Source: Rickettsiaceae bacterium
GTDB taxonomy: Bacteria; Pseudomonadota; Alphaproteobacteria; Rickettsiales; Rickettsiaceae
Length of the DNA: 5,757 nucleotides
NCBI GenBank assembly: GCA_021741285.1
Contig: JAIOYD010000110.1
Coordinates: 1-5,757, forward strand
Direction of reading: 5' to 3'
Of this stretch, positions 1 to 5,522 are shown one piece after another; within the stretch, counting starts at the first letter, position 1; each line of letters begins with the position of its first letter. A model generated the notes under the pieces. It was not told where the DNA came from and searched no databases. It saw only the letters and a program-made list of their open reading frames with translations. The position numbers were made by a program, and so were the translations under genes.

Positions 1-84
1 TATTTTTGTTGCCGATTGTTGGCTATTCCCTTCCTCTATGAATTTTATTACCCTCTTCCTTAAATCTATACTATATGCTTGCAT
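1..84 (-). CDS. IS630-family transposase, N-terminal part (runs off window)
   Basis: The minus strand from an ATG at 84 reads MQAYSIDLRKRVIKFIEEG and continues open for 28 codons to the window edge. The motif Y-S-x-D-L-R-K-R-V, then a serine/glutamine-rich turn, is the typical start of IS630-family transposases. There it begins a helix-turn-helix that binds the element ends; the DDE catalytic domain would follow outside the window. The gene starts just after the IS66 tnpC reading frame collapses (stop at 110), so the IS630 element appears inserted in tnpC. The ORF is too short to stand out by length, and identification rests on the motif alone. Whether the rest is intact cannot be seen. Confidence 0.8.
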   Translation of the reverse strand, partial: MQAYSIDLRKRVIKFIEEGNSQQSATKI

Positions 85-112
85 TTTTTGCTTTATACTA
101 TCACATATTCTA
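1..112 (-). mobile_element. IS630-family element, one end, nested in IS66 tnpC (outer boundary approximate)
   Basis: The tnpC-like translation stays recognisable to about position 120 (…EDIVNQLEIA), then gives way to a short AT-rich leader and the IS630 transposase start at 84. IS630 elements insert at TA and duplicate it; several TA dinucleotides lie between 105 and 120, so the exact edge is not resolvable. The terminal inverted repeat cannot be checked because the other end is outside the window. Confidence 0.6.
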
Positions 113-432
113 CGCTATCTCAAGTTGATTTACTATATCTTCTCGGGGTAGGTGATTTGGCAGCTTCTGACGTTTAGGAATTTGTCTTTCCTTAACTTCA
201 GCAACATCGGTTGCAGCATCTACTACATCAGCTTTTGCAAACTCTTGTTCATTTTCTTCTATCAATAATTCAAGCTGTTCTATCTGTTTATCAAGCTTCT
301 CAGAGGATTTACCAAACTTCTTGGCTTTCAATATCGCCAGCTGTTCTCTTAATGTTAAATTTTCTGACAGTAAAAACTTATTTTCTGTATTTAGTGCAGC
401 TCAGAAGGTAAGTTTTCAAAATCTATTTGCAT
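110..432 (-). pseudogene. tnpC: IS66-family transposase TnpC, N-terminal remnant, frameshifted and truncated
   Basis: TnpC is the DDE transposase of IS66 elements. The likely start is the ATG at 432 (MQIDFENLPSE), the usual opening of this protein. That frame meets a stop after 13 codons (391). The adjacent frame then carries the family's N-terminal coiled coil: leucine/glutamate-rich heptads, the motif KAKKFGKSSEKLD near 290-330, and KLPNHLPRE near 135-165. The protein therefore suffered a non-triplet deletion close to 390-400, and the expected residues between LPSE and the coiled coil look too few. It ends at a stop at 110 where IS630 sequence begins, so the zinc-binding and catalytic domains are absent here. 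It follows tnpB in the usual tnpA-tnpB-tnpC order. Non-functional as it stands. Confidence 0.87.
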
Positions 433-502
433 AGATCTCTTATACCATAAAACCCTTGATCTGCCAAGGTTTTATAGCAATAAATATATAAAAATATCTA
501 TT

Positions 503-850
503 CTAGCCAGTATATTTAGGTGGATTTGACCATCTTGGATTTCGCCAATCAATTCCTTCTATCAACATCGATAATTGTGCCTTGGTAATTGCTGCTGTAC
601 TCTTAGCTTCAGATTGTGGCCAGGTAAATTTCCCGCTCTCTAAACACTTATAAAATAAGCAAAATCCCTGACCATCCCACCATAATATCTTTACTCTATA
701 CGCTTGCTTGCCACGAAACACAAACATCGATCCACTGGCAAATTGTTCAGATAATAAACTCTCTGCTAATATTGATAAGCCATTAATACCCTTGCGTATA
801 TCCACGCAACCGGTGCATAGATTCTTGGTATCATAACCTATATTTAGCAT
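503..850 (-). CDS. tnpB: IS66-family accessory protein TnpB (IS66 Orf2)
   Basis: This 115-residue protein has the normal length and layout of the IS66 Orf2 family. Visible family motifs are D-I-R-K-G-I-N-G-L (about residues 17-25), F-V-F-R-G-K (43-48), K-I-L-W-W-D-G-Q-G-F (54-63) and a K-C-L-E-S-G-K-F-T-W-P block (68-78). TnpB is needed together with TnpA and TnpC for IS66 transposition; its biochemical role is unclear. The start ATG at 850 overlaps the end of tnpA by seven bases (ATGCTAA), and a GGAGG sequence sits just upstream inside tnpA, indicating translational coupling. No stop or frameshift interrupts it. Its partner tnpC is broken in this copy, so it could act only with TnpC supplied by another copy. 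Confidence 0.93.
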   Translation of the reverse strand: MLNIGYDTKNLCTGCVDIRKGINGLSILAESLLSEQFASGSMFVFRGKQAYRVKILWWDGQGFCLFYKCLESGKFTWPQSEAKSTAAITKAQLSMLIEGIDWRNPRWSNPPKYTG

Positions 851-1197
851 GTCTCCTCCAATATCTTAACTATCGATATTAGAGTGCTGCTTTTTATCTG
901 ACCTTGTATAGTAAGTGAGAAATTATCAAATTTCAAAGATGCTTCTTGCAGATTAGGTAACTGTTTAGCTTCATTAACTGTTAATTCTATAAATCTACCA
1001 TTTGAATCAAAAGGTTCAGCTCTATGTTTCAATGCAGAAGGAGTTGAAGCCGCGTTATTATATTTAGTGCGCCAGCCATATATTGTATCTTTAGAAACTC
1101 CGTACTGCTTTGCTAAATTCGTTATTACACATCCGGCTTTCATTGATTCTGCAATTATTTGTGATTTTAACTCTGATTCTATCTTTCTCCTACTCAT
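844..1197 (-). CDS. tnpA: IS66-family accessory protein TnpA (HTH protein)
   Basis: A 117-residue protein opening MSRRKIESELK. Residues about 8-45 form a helix-turn-helix of the transposase-8/IS66 OrfA type: SQIIAESMKAG, then ITNLAKQYGVSKDTIYGWR, where GVS-DTIYGWR is the recognition helix. The C-terminal part (ELTVNEAKQLPNLQ…LKFDNFSLTIQG… SIVKILEE) matches the usual IS66 TnpA ending. It is the first gene of the element, starting 89 bases inside the IS66 end at 1286, with GGGAG upstream as a plausible ribosome-binding site. It overlaps tnpB by seven bases. It looks intact. Its likely role is DNA binding at the element ends, inferred from the HTH rather than shown. Confidence 0.92.
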   Translation of the reverse strand: MSRRKIESELKSQIIAESMKAGCVITNLAKQYGVSKDTIYGWRTKYNNAASTPSALKHRAEPFDSNGRFIELTVNEAKQLPNLQEASLKFDNFSLTIQGQIKSSTLISIVKILEETC

Positions 1198-1268
1198 AGT
1201 GCCTGCTCCCTTTTTAACATTTTGAAAAAAAAGAATTCTAGCGTATGCTCCTACCTTTTCCTAGTCCG

Positions 1269-1286
1269 CCTTCACCGTGTGCTTAC
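1269..1286 (-). repeat. IS66 terminal inverted repeat, tnpA-side end
   Basis: The minus-strand sequence GTAAGCACACGGTGAAGG has the GTAA start diagnostic of IS66 ends and lies at the usual distance (under 100 bases) before tnpA. The mate repeat is outside the window, so the length of the repeat is a guess. Confidence 0.6.
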
Positions 1287-1678
1287 TTTGAGTTTACCAT
1301 AGGAAAAATAGATAAAGTTAAAGACTTTTTTGCAGACACTAGAAAACAGGGGCAGCTATTACAACTCAATACAATGTTAAGAAATACCGTGACGCCAAAT
1401 ATTGAAAAATATGGTGGTTTAAATGTTTCACGTTCAATGACTGATCGCTTTAAATTAAACACTCCACCATCTAAAAATTATCACAATTCTCGGTCAGAAA
1501 ACAACAACCTGACAGACATAATAGTAACAACAAAAATACGTTTAACGTTAGTATCAATGTACCAAAAGGTACTAGCGAAGATCAAAGCAGAGTAATTGCA
1601 AGAGAAGTACAAAAACAAGCACAAGCTGAAATAGAGTTCCACAACGAAAAAACTTTAAATGCAATAGGAGCTATTTAA
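1287..1678 (+). pseudogene. Phage tail tape-measure-like protein, C-terminal remnant, IS66-interrupted and frameshifted
   Basis: From 1287 the plus strand reads FEFTIGKIDKVKDFFADTRK…, then an N/S-rich linker. The original frame drifts into unlikely sequence after about 1517. Moving one base gives NNSNNKNTFNVSINVPKGTS, followed by EDQSRVIAREVQKQAQ and a stop at 1676-1678. The combination of a low-complexity polar linker, a short beta segment ending in a P-K-G-type turn and a final charged helix resembles the C-terminus of phage tail tape-measure proteins. A single lost base near 1518 (GAC-AAT-AAT expected, GAC-ATAAT seen) explains the shift. The upstream part of the gene is cut off by IS66 at 1286. 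The tail-protein identity is a motif-level judgement; that it is a broken gene is well supported by the two-frame continuity. Confidence 0.62.
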
Positions 1679-1766
1679 AATGTGGCAGCGCCTTAACACC
1701 TAGTCAGAGACAACTACTCGACATTTTGTACCTATTATACTGCTTTATTCAAGAATTATTTACGTC

Positions 1767-1795
1767 TTGACATAATAAACTTCCAATTGTAACAT
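1767..1795 (+). promoter_or_regulatory. Sigma-70-type promoter for the 1842 gene
   Basis: A consensus -35 TTGACA (1767-1772) and a near-consensus -10 TAACAT (1790-1795) are separated by exactly 17 bases. Transcription would start about 1802, roughly 40 bases before the ATG at 1842. It faces the unrecognised 102-codon gene. Confidence 0.66.
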
Positions 1796-1841
1796 GGAAT
1801 GTGTGTAATAGCTACTTTAACTTAAATCAAATGAGGTGCTC

Positions 1842-2150
1842 ATGAAAGATTTTAATTTATGTTATAAAGATTTAAAGGTTGCTGCAAATGCAGTGAAAGA
1901 GACTCATTGGAAATTATCTGGAAATTTAGAATCAGGGCAAGGTTCCAAAGAAATGTATGCAAAGCTAGTACAAGTTGGATGTACAAGGTATCACGACGAT
2001 TGGCAAAAGTTTATAGAAGATTTAACATTCGACGCATCACAACGTGGATATAATACAAAGCAGGTGTTGGCAAACTTTCCAGAACCAGCTCTACCTCAAG
2101 AAACAGTAACTGTTGGAGAAACTGGAGACTGGGTATCACTTGATGGTTGA
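1842..2150 (+). CDS. Hypothetical protein, 102 residues, not recognised
   Basis: I do not recognise this protein. The ATG at 1842 (MKDFNLCYKDLK) is preferred over the in-frame GTG at 1836 because AGG at 1834-1836 sits at proper ribosome-binding distance from it. The product is soluble-looking, with no membrane segment or signal peptide. It has an N-terminal region likely to be helical (residues about 1-65, with K/E/D-rich turns and W22, W54) and a proline-rich, acidic tail (FPEPALPQETVTVGETGDW). It has its own well-formed promoter (1767-1795). It sits between the phage tail remnant and the IS5 element, so it could be a phage-derived cargo gene or a surviving host gene. It may also be a truncated larger protein: beyond the stop at 2150 I see no continuation in other frames. 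Evidence that it is real is promoter, RBS and open frame, not homology. Confidence 0.55.
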   Translation: MKDFNLCYKDLKVAANAVKETHWKLSGNLESGQGSKEMYAKLVQVGCTRYHDDWQKFIEDLTFDASQRGYNTKQVLANFPEPALPQETVTVGETGDWVSLDG

Positions 2151-2186
2151 CACAATATACTAGTCGTGTTTCTAATCTAGCTTTAG

Positions 2187-2208
2187 CATAGTGGTATTTT
2201 CCGCTATG
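2187..2208. other. Short hairpin, 8-bp stem
   Basis: CATAGTGG and CCGCTATG pair over eight positions (one G-T) around a TATTTT loop. It lies 37 bases after the 102-codon gene. It lacks a following T-run on the plus strand, so it is not a standard intrinsic terminator. It may be an RNA-stabilising structure or chance. Confidence 0.35.
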
Positions 2209-2286
2209 GGTTAAACGTTGTAGTCGATTGTCAAAAAGTCTTGGAGTGATATGATCTAATACAACCATAGGTAAAAAAAGATATTG

Positions 2287-2339
2287 AAATTCCCTTAGGG
2301 ATTGGTAAAATATAAACCAGTTTCTAGGGGAATTTTTTT
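2287..2339 (+). terminator. Long hairpin plus T-run in the IS5 leader
   Basis: Bases 2287-2306 pair with 2316-2335 over 20 consecutive positions (four G-T wobbles, no mismatch) around a nine-base A/T loop, followed by T residues to 2339. This is the form of a strong rho-independent terminator on the plus strand. It lies just before the transposase ribosome-binding site. It would end transcripts entering from upstream, including those of the 102-codon gene, and so shield the transposase from outside promoters, a known strategy of insertion sequences. Confidence 0.7.
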
Positions 2340-2353
2340 ATTTTTGAGGAGTT

Positions 2354-3698
2354 ATGAAACCAGATTCTCGTTCAAAATCGTATAACTTAAATTTTTTTGA
2401 CAGGTCGATTGAGGGATTTGCGAATATGGATCACGAATTGATTAAGTTATCTAAAAATATTGATTGGCCTAGAATTGAAAAATCACTAGAAGGCCATTAT
2501 TGTAATTACGGTCGAAAGGCTATTGCCACAAGGCTTTTGGTGGGATTGCAGATGTTGCGCTGGATGTATAATTTATCGGACGAAGCAGTTTGTGATCGAT
2601 GGATTAACGATGCTTATTTTTAATATTTTTGTGGTGAAAGATTGTTTCAATATAAGCTCCCGATGGATCGGTCATCGATGAGTCGATAGAGGAAAAGAAT
2701 TGGCGATGAAAAGATGCAAGAAATTCTGATAGAAAGCATTGAGGCCGCTAAGAAGGTTGGTGCAATAGAGACAAAGATATGGAGAGAGTAGCAGTTGACA
2801 CAACAGTTCAAGAAAAAGCAGTTGTTCATCCATCAAAAATAAAATTAACATATGATGCGATTATTGATTTAGGAAGATCGGCGAAGAAAGCAGGTTTAAA
2901 TTTGAAACAAAACTACCGATTTGTAGCAAAAGAATTAGCGCTTAAAGCCAGTGGTTATGCGCATGCAAGGCAGTATAATCCGTCTAAATAGAACAAGCAA
3001 ACAAATGAAGAAGTTACTCTTCAAGGTTAAACAAAGAATTAACAATGCAGTGCAAGATGTTGGAATGCTTGAGCTTCCAGAGTTTTTACTTGAGAAAATG
3101 AATAAAGCGACGAAAGTTCTGATTCAGTCCAAGGAAACGCAGAGACAGTTATTAGTGTGGCATGCGCCTGAAGTAGAATGCATTGGCAAAGGCAAGGCTA
3201 GAACGCCATTTGAATTTGGTTGCAAAGTAAGCTTGGTAACCAATGTGAACTCTGCCAAAGGTGGGCATTTTATTTTAAGCGCACAAGCTTTACATGGCAG
3301 ACCTTACGACGGACATACTCTGGCTGGGGTTATTGATAAATGTGTGCAAATAACGAAGGTAGAACCACAAAGAATTTACATTGATAAAGGTTATAAAGGC
3401 CATAATTATGAAGAAAAATTGCGAGTATTTATCTCTGGCCAAAGACGTGGGGTTCATGGACAAATTAAACGAGAACTTAAGCGCAGGAGTGTCATAGAAC
3501 CTATTATTAGCCATGCAAAATTTTGCCATAAACTGAATCGACCATAAGTTAAAAGGAGAATTAGGAGACAAAATCAACGCTATATTCTCTGCCATTGGAT
3601 TTAACCTGAGACAGGTTCTAAACTTCATCAAGAAGTTTTGCCATGCCTACATTCTGGTACCGATTATGTTACTGATTTTGACACAAAAATCTACTTGA
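2354..3698 (+). pseudogene. IS5-family transposase, broken by two nonsense codons and three frameshifts
   Basis: Joined across frames, the translation is a full-length IS5-family DDE transposase of about 448 codons. The start ATG at 2354 follows GAGGAG. The N-terminal DUF772-type domain shows DWPRIEKSLEGHYC and RLLVGLQMLRWMYNLSDEAV. In-frame stops are TAA at 2621 (expected glutamine in the W-Q-Y-F-C-G-E motif) and TAG at 2687 (expected tryptophan in S-R-W-R-K-R). Frame changes occur near 2776 (one base lost), 2981 (one base gained) and 3541. All three catalytic acids remain: D in VAVDTTVQ (2797-2799), D in YIDKGYKG (3383-3385) and E in VIEPIISHAK (3497-3499). The C-terminus (GELGDKINAIFSAIGFNLRQ) ends at TGA 3696-3698. 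Five independent lesions with the catalytic motifs still readable mean inactivation without strong further decay. Certainly non-functional. Confidence 0.93.
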
Positions 3699-3724
3699 GT
3701 ATCTAAAAATTAACCAAAACATAA

Positions 3725-3760
3725 AAAAAGCCACGAAAATAATCATGGCTTTTTCTTTTT
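3725..3760. terminator. Bidirectional rho-independent terminator
   Basis: AAAAAGCCA (3725-3733) and TGGCTTTTT (3746-3754) form a nine-base stem around a 12-base loop, with T-runs on both strands. It lies just past the IS5 right end on the plus strand and about 100 bases past mazF on the minus strand, so it can end transcription of mazEF and stop reading from IS5 in the other direction. Confidence 0.75.
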
Positions 3761-3858
3761 GTATAAAATTTGTTCGAAAGCCGAGTTGTTCACATTAGAC
3801 GTTGTAAATCTACAAAACACGCAAGTTCCTTAACTGAAGGCTTGAAGGCAATATGTAT

Positions 3859-4194
3859 TTAACCCTCTAAGAGTAGGCGTAGTTTTGAAATCGCTTCGTC
3901 TAAAAGCTTTTGATCTAATTGTGATATTTTAACTGCTTTGCGTTCTTTCCAATCTAAAGAGCGTACTTGATCACATAATATCGCACCAGCAGTATTGTTA
4001 ATATTAACTGCAATTTCAAACGGATAGCCTTTTACATGGCTTGTAATAGGCATAAAAACAGCAAGATTAGTTTTAGCATTATATTTCTTAGGCGATATAA
4101 CTAAAGCTGGTCTAGTTTTTGTAATTTCATTACCTTTTTGAGGTTCGAAATTAAGCCATACAATATCACCACGATCGGGAATATACTTTACCAT
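3859..4194 (-). CDS. mazF: MazF/PemK-family toxin, endoribonuclease
   Basis: At 111 residues it has the same length as E. coli MazF and aligns along its whole length: MVKYIPDRGDIVWLNF-EP-KGNE, then TRPALVISP-YN, PITSHVKGYPFEI and CDQVRSLDWK. MazF toxins are ribosome-independent mRNA interferases that cut single-stranded RNA at short sites. The residues that correspond to the catalytic Arg and Thr (R28 in TRPAL and T51 in PITS) and the conserved E23 are present. The gene overlaps mazE by seven bases (ATGGTAA), so translation is coupled. The frame is intact with no visible lesion, unlike its neighbours. The terminator at 3725-3760 follows. The cleavage sequence cannot be predicted from this window; ChpB/PemK naming is equally possible. 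Confidence 0.93.
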   Translation of the reverse strand: MVKYIPDRGDIVWLNFEPQKGNEITKTRPALVISPKKYNAKTNLAVFMPITSHVKGYPFEIAVNINNTAGAILCDQVRSLDWKERKAVKISQLDQKLLDEAISKLRLLLEG

Positions 4195-4424
4195 AATTCA
4201 TTTCCAACGCTATGATCATAGTTAAAGCTTTCATGATGATCATTATTAGTATTAATGCGATCTAACAGTATATCTAACTCAGAATGAGATTTAGTAATAA
4301 TAAGATGATGATCTTTAGCAATCAATTCAATTTGTGAACCAGAATGTAAATTTAATTTTTGGGCTAAGTTTTTAGGAATCCTTACACCTAAGCTATTACC
4401 CCATTTTTGAACTTGTGTATTCAT
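4188..4424 (-). CDS. mazE: MazE-type antitoxin, SpoVT/AbrB fold
   Basis: I place the start at ATG 4424 (MNTQVQKWGNSLGVRIPK), giving 78 residues. An ATG at 4475 would add MLIASIYLFIQNK, which reads through the promoter region and is unlike the family. Residues 1-45 form the swapped-hairpin DNA-binding domain, with the signature W-G-N-S-L-G-V-R-I-P followed by LNLHSGSQIELI and LIITK. The C-terminal tail (about 50-78, acidic and polar, ending VGNELW) matches the flexible part that neutralises MazF; E. coli MazE ends similarly in a charged stretch with a final Trp. It is first in the operon and overlaps mazF. Together they should bind and repress their own promoter, as known for MazE-MazF. A weak GAG lies upstream as RBS. 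Confidence 0.9.
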   Translation of the reverse strand: MNTQVQKWGNSLGVRIPKNLAQKLNLHSGSQIELIAKDHHLIITKSHSELDILLDRINTNNDHHESFNYDHSVGNELW

Positions 4425-4441
4425 TGTAAAACTCAATTTAT

Positions 4442-4483
4442 TTTGTATAAACAAGTATATACTAGCAATCAACAAAATACAAA
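4442..4483 (-). promoter_or_regulatory. mazEF promoter with palindromic operator-like sequence
   Basis: On the minus strand a -10 TATACT (4454-4459) lies 17 bases from a weak -35 TTGTAT (4477-4482), giving a start about 30 bases before mazE. The -10 is embedded in a perfect ten-base palindrome AGTATATACT (4454-4463). Flanking arms TTTGTAT (4442-4448) and ATACAAA (4477-4483) are inverted copies of each other. MazE family antitoxins repress through such palindromes; that this one is the operator is inference. Confidence 0.6.
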
Positions 4484-4566
4484 TGTTTTTTTATTCCTTA
4501 TATTCTCACCTTCTCAATCTTGCGTAACTTCTTATTTTCTGCTACACCAAGTGTATCGGCTTGCAA

Positions 4567-5280
4567 GTGTGCCTTAGAGAAAAAGGAGGAGGGTTGTATG
4601 ACCTAACCAACTGGAGCATAAGCTCTTGAGAAGATGGAGGTAGGTCCTCCGAAGTCGGTATTCAGGTACAGGCTTCAAACCACCTAAAGCTGCTGCTCTT
4701 AAGAGGAGTGGGGTAGTGAGCGCTTAGGAAAAGTCGGAATAAATCTGGCAGGTATGGATCAGAAAGACGAATGTAAATGAACAACTGATGACGCATCGTA
4801 AGATACTTTAGTAACATCAAAACTGTGTGTGTTGTAAGAACATAGGATTAATCCACAAGGTGCCTGATGATTGTGTGGGTGGGTGTTCGGTGTAAAGGTT
4901 GCGTGAGTCTGGTCTGGGCTTCTTAAGGGAATTACGGGAACCAGTCGTTTTGATGCGAAGAGAGAAGTTCAAATGGCTAAATCCATAAGAGCGAGAGTAT
5001 CGATGCAAAGCATTGGGACGGAGCGGTTTGTATGAGCTATGATGAGGATTGTAATGATCTTCTAGCAAAGGAACCGCGTTAGCAGTTGAAATTGAATTAC
5101 AATTCAGGAATAACTGAAGAGGATAATTTGAGTACAACAAAACCATATGTCATCTCTAAATCTTTAGTGGTGACGGCTTATAAGCTTGTTAAAGCAAATA
5201 AAGGAGCTGCTGGTGTAGATCAGCAGACTTTAGGTGACTTTGACTTGAATTTGAAAGACAATCTCTACAAGATCTGGAGC
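4567..5280 (+). mobile_element. Group II intron, 5' half (ribozyme domains I-III and start of RT gene), truncated
   Basis: The sequence from 4567 begins GTGTGCC, matching the group II 5' splice consensus GUGYG, and continues as G-rich, structured non-coding sequence typical of domains I-III. Recognisable blocks are GGGGTAGTGAGCG near 4710-4722 and, near 5015-5075, GGAGCGG followed by TATGAGCTATGATGAGG and GTAATGATCTTCTAGC, a familiar stretch just before the intron-encoded protein in many bacterial group II introns. The protein gene starts at 5128. Homology stops at about 5277-5280, where IS66 TnpC-derived sequence begins in opposite orientation. Domains IV (most), V and VI are therefore missing, and the ribozyme cannot self-splice in this form. 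Confidence 0.85.
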
Positions 5281-5307
5281 TATGGTCAAATTTTGTGTAT
5301 GAGATAA
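5128..5307 (+). pseudogene. Group II intron reverse transcriptase/maturase, N-terminal remnant
   Basis: The start is probably TTG at 5128, five bases after GAGG; the translation then begins M-STTKPYVISKS. Residues about 10-50 (VTAYKLVKANKGAAGVD-QTLGDF, then LKDNLYKIW) are the RT-0 region of group II intron-encoded proteins, with the signature N-K-G-A-A-G-V-D. In the family KIW is followed by a conserved N-R-M-S-S-G-S-Y block. Here KIW at 5277 is followed by an unrelated nine-residue tail and TGA/TAA, so the protein is cut from over 400 to about 59 residues. The palm with YADD, the X and the endonuclease domains are all lost. The tail codons come from the antisense of the IS66 fragment. Confidence 0.88.
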
Positions 5308-5308
5308 A

Positions 5309-5392
5309 TTAAGCAGTCTCAATCAGTGAGTATATAGCAGCTGCAGTATGGCCACCGTTGTCAGATCCAGCAAACATCCAATTCTTTCTACC
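5309..5392 (-). pseudogene. tnpC: IS66-family TnpC, C-terminal scrap
   Basis: The minus strand from 5392 reads GRKNWMFAGSDNGGHTAAA then IYSLIETA before a stop at 5309. This is the conserved G-R-K-N-W-L-F-x-G-S-x-x-G-G-x-x-A-A-x-x-Y-S-L-I-E-T-A motif near the C-terminus of TnpC. The codon before it is a stop, and the usual following A-K-x-N-G block is missing, so only 27 codons survive. Because the left-hand tnpC (110-432) lacks exactly this part, the scrap may come from another IS66 copy or from a rearrangement. It fuses directly to the truncated intron RT. Confidence 0.85.
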
Positions 5393-5420
5393 TTATGTTG
5401 TGTAGTTTGTTATGTTGTGT
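5393..5420. repeat. Direct repeat, TTATGTTGTGT twice
   Basis: TTATGTTGTGT occurs at 5393-5403 and again at 5410-5420, separated by six bases. It abuts both the IS66 scrap and the inverted-repeat unit that follows, and may mark a slippage or insertion junction. Confidence 0.7.
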
Positions 5421-5494
5421 TGAGTTATTGCACCCTATATCTCTGTACGTTTTATGAAACGAAGATAACATAATTAAGCACCCTAACTCAACAC
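5417..5494. repeat. 78-bp unit with perfect 11-bp terminal inverted repeats
   Basis: GTGTTGAGTTA (5417-5427) is exactly complementary in reverse to TAACTCAACAC (5484-5494). Inside lies a smaller hairpin, CGTTT-TATG-AAACG (around 5448-5461), and two CACCC copies at 5430-5434 and 5479-5483. It has no coding content. It could be a miniature element (MITE-like), the fused ends of a lost insertion sequence, or a structured RNA; the sequence does not decide. Confidence 0.6.
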
Positions 5495-5522
5495 TCCGAC
5501 GCTCCGTATTATTTTATTTATA

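Larger units (their letters stand above)
110..1286 (-). mobile_element. IS66-family insertion sequence, partial (one end visible)
   Basis: Gene order tnpA-tnpB-tnpC on the minus strand defines the element. Read on the minus strand, it begins at 1286 with GTAAGCACACGGTGAAGG; IS66 elements characteristically begin with GTAA. The first base outside (1287) continues in frame a phage-like gene, which independently fixes the boundary. The opposite end is not in the window because IS630 interrupts tnpC. IS66 elements make an 8-bp target duplication, so bases 1287-1294 should recur at the far end. Confidence 0.8.
2270..3715 (+). mobile_element. IS5-family insertion sequence, decayed (ends approximate)
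   Basis: The element is defined by the IS5-type transposase remnant at 2354-3698. Candidate imperfect ends are GGTAAAAAAAGATATTGAAAT beginning at 2270 and, on the minus strand from 3715, GGTTAATTTTTAGATACTCAA. They share the inner block AGATA-T-AA and the outer GGT but differ in the A/T run. I could not find a convincing target duplication, so the borders are provisional. Confidence 0.55.

Noticed and set aside
211..411. Plus-strand ORF of 66 codons rich in L and V
   Set aside because: Antisense shadow of the tnpC coiled coil; its hydrophobic look comes from the opposite-strand E/K-rich codons.
1245..1286. First 14 codons of the plus-strand ORF starting at 1245 (MLLPFPSPPSP…)
   Set aside because: These codons lie inside the IS66 terminal region; the phage-like gene begins only at 1287.
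2011..2268. Minus-strand ORF of 85 codons (MVVLDHITPRLFDNRL…)
   Set aside because: Its second half is antisense to the 102-codon gene. The first half (2152-2268) looks protein-like but matches no family I know, and I see no promoter for it. It could be a fragment of something, but not enough to call.
2647..2829. Minus-strand ORF of 60 codons with cysteines
   Set aside because: Antisense of the IS5 transposase and no independent signals.
3290..3631. Minus-strand ORF of 113 codons
   Set aside because: Antisense of the IS5 transposase, whose DDE motifs are clear on the plus strand.
4425..4475. MazE extended start at 4475
   Set aside because: The added residues overlap the promoter palindrome and are unlike MazE N-termini; ATG 4424 gives the family start.
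4817..5146. Minus-strand ORF of 109 codons
   Set aside because: It is the antisense of group II intron domains I-III, which explain the sequence as structured RNA.
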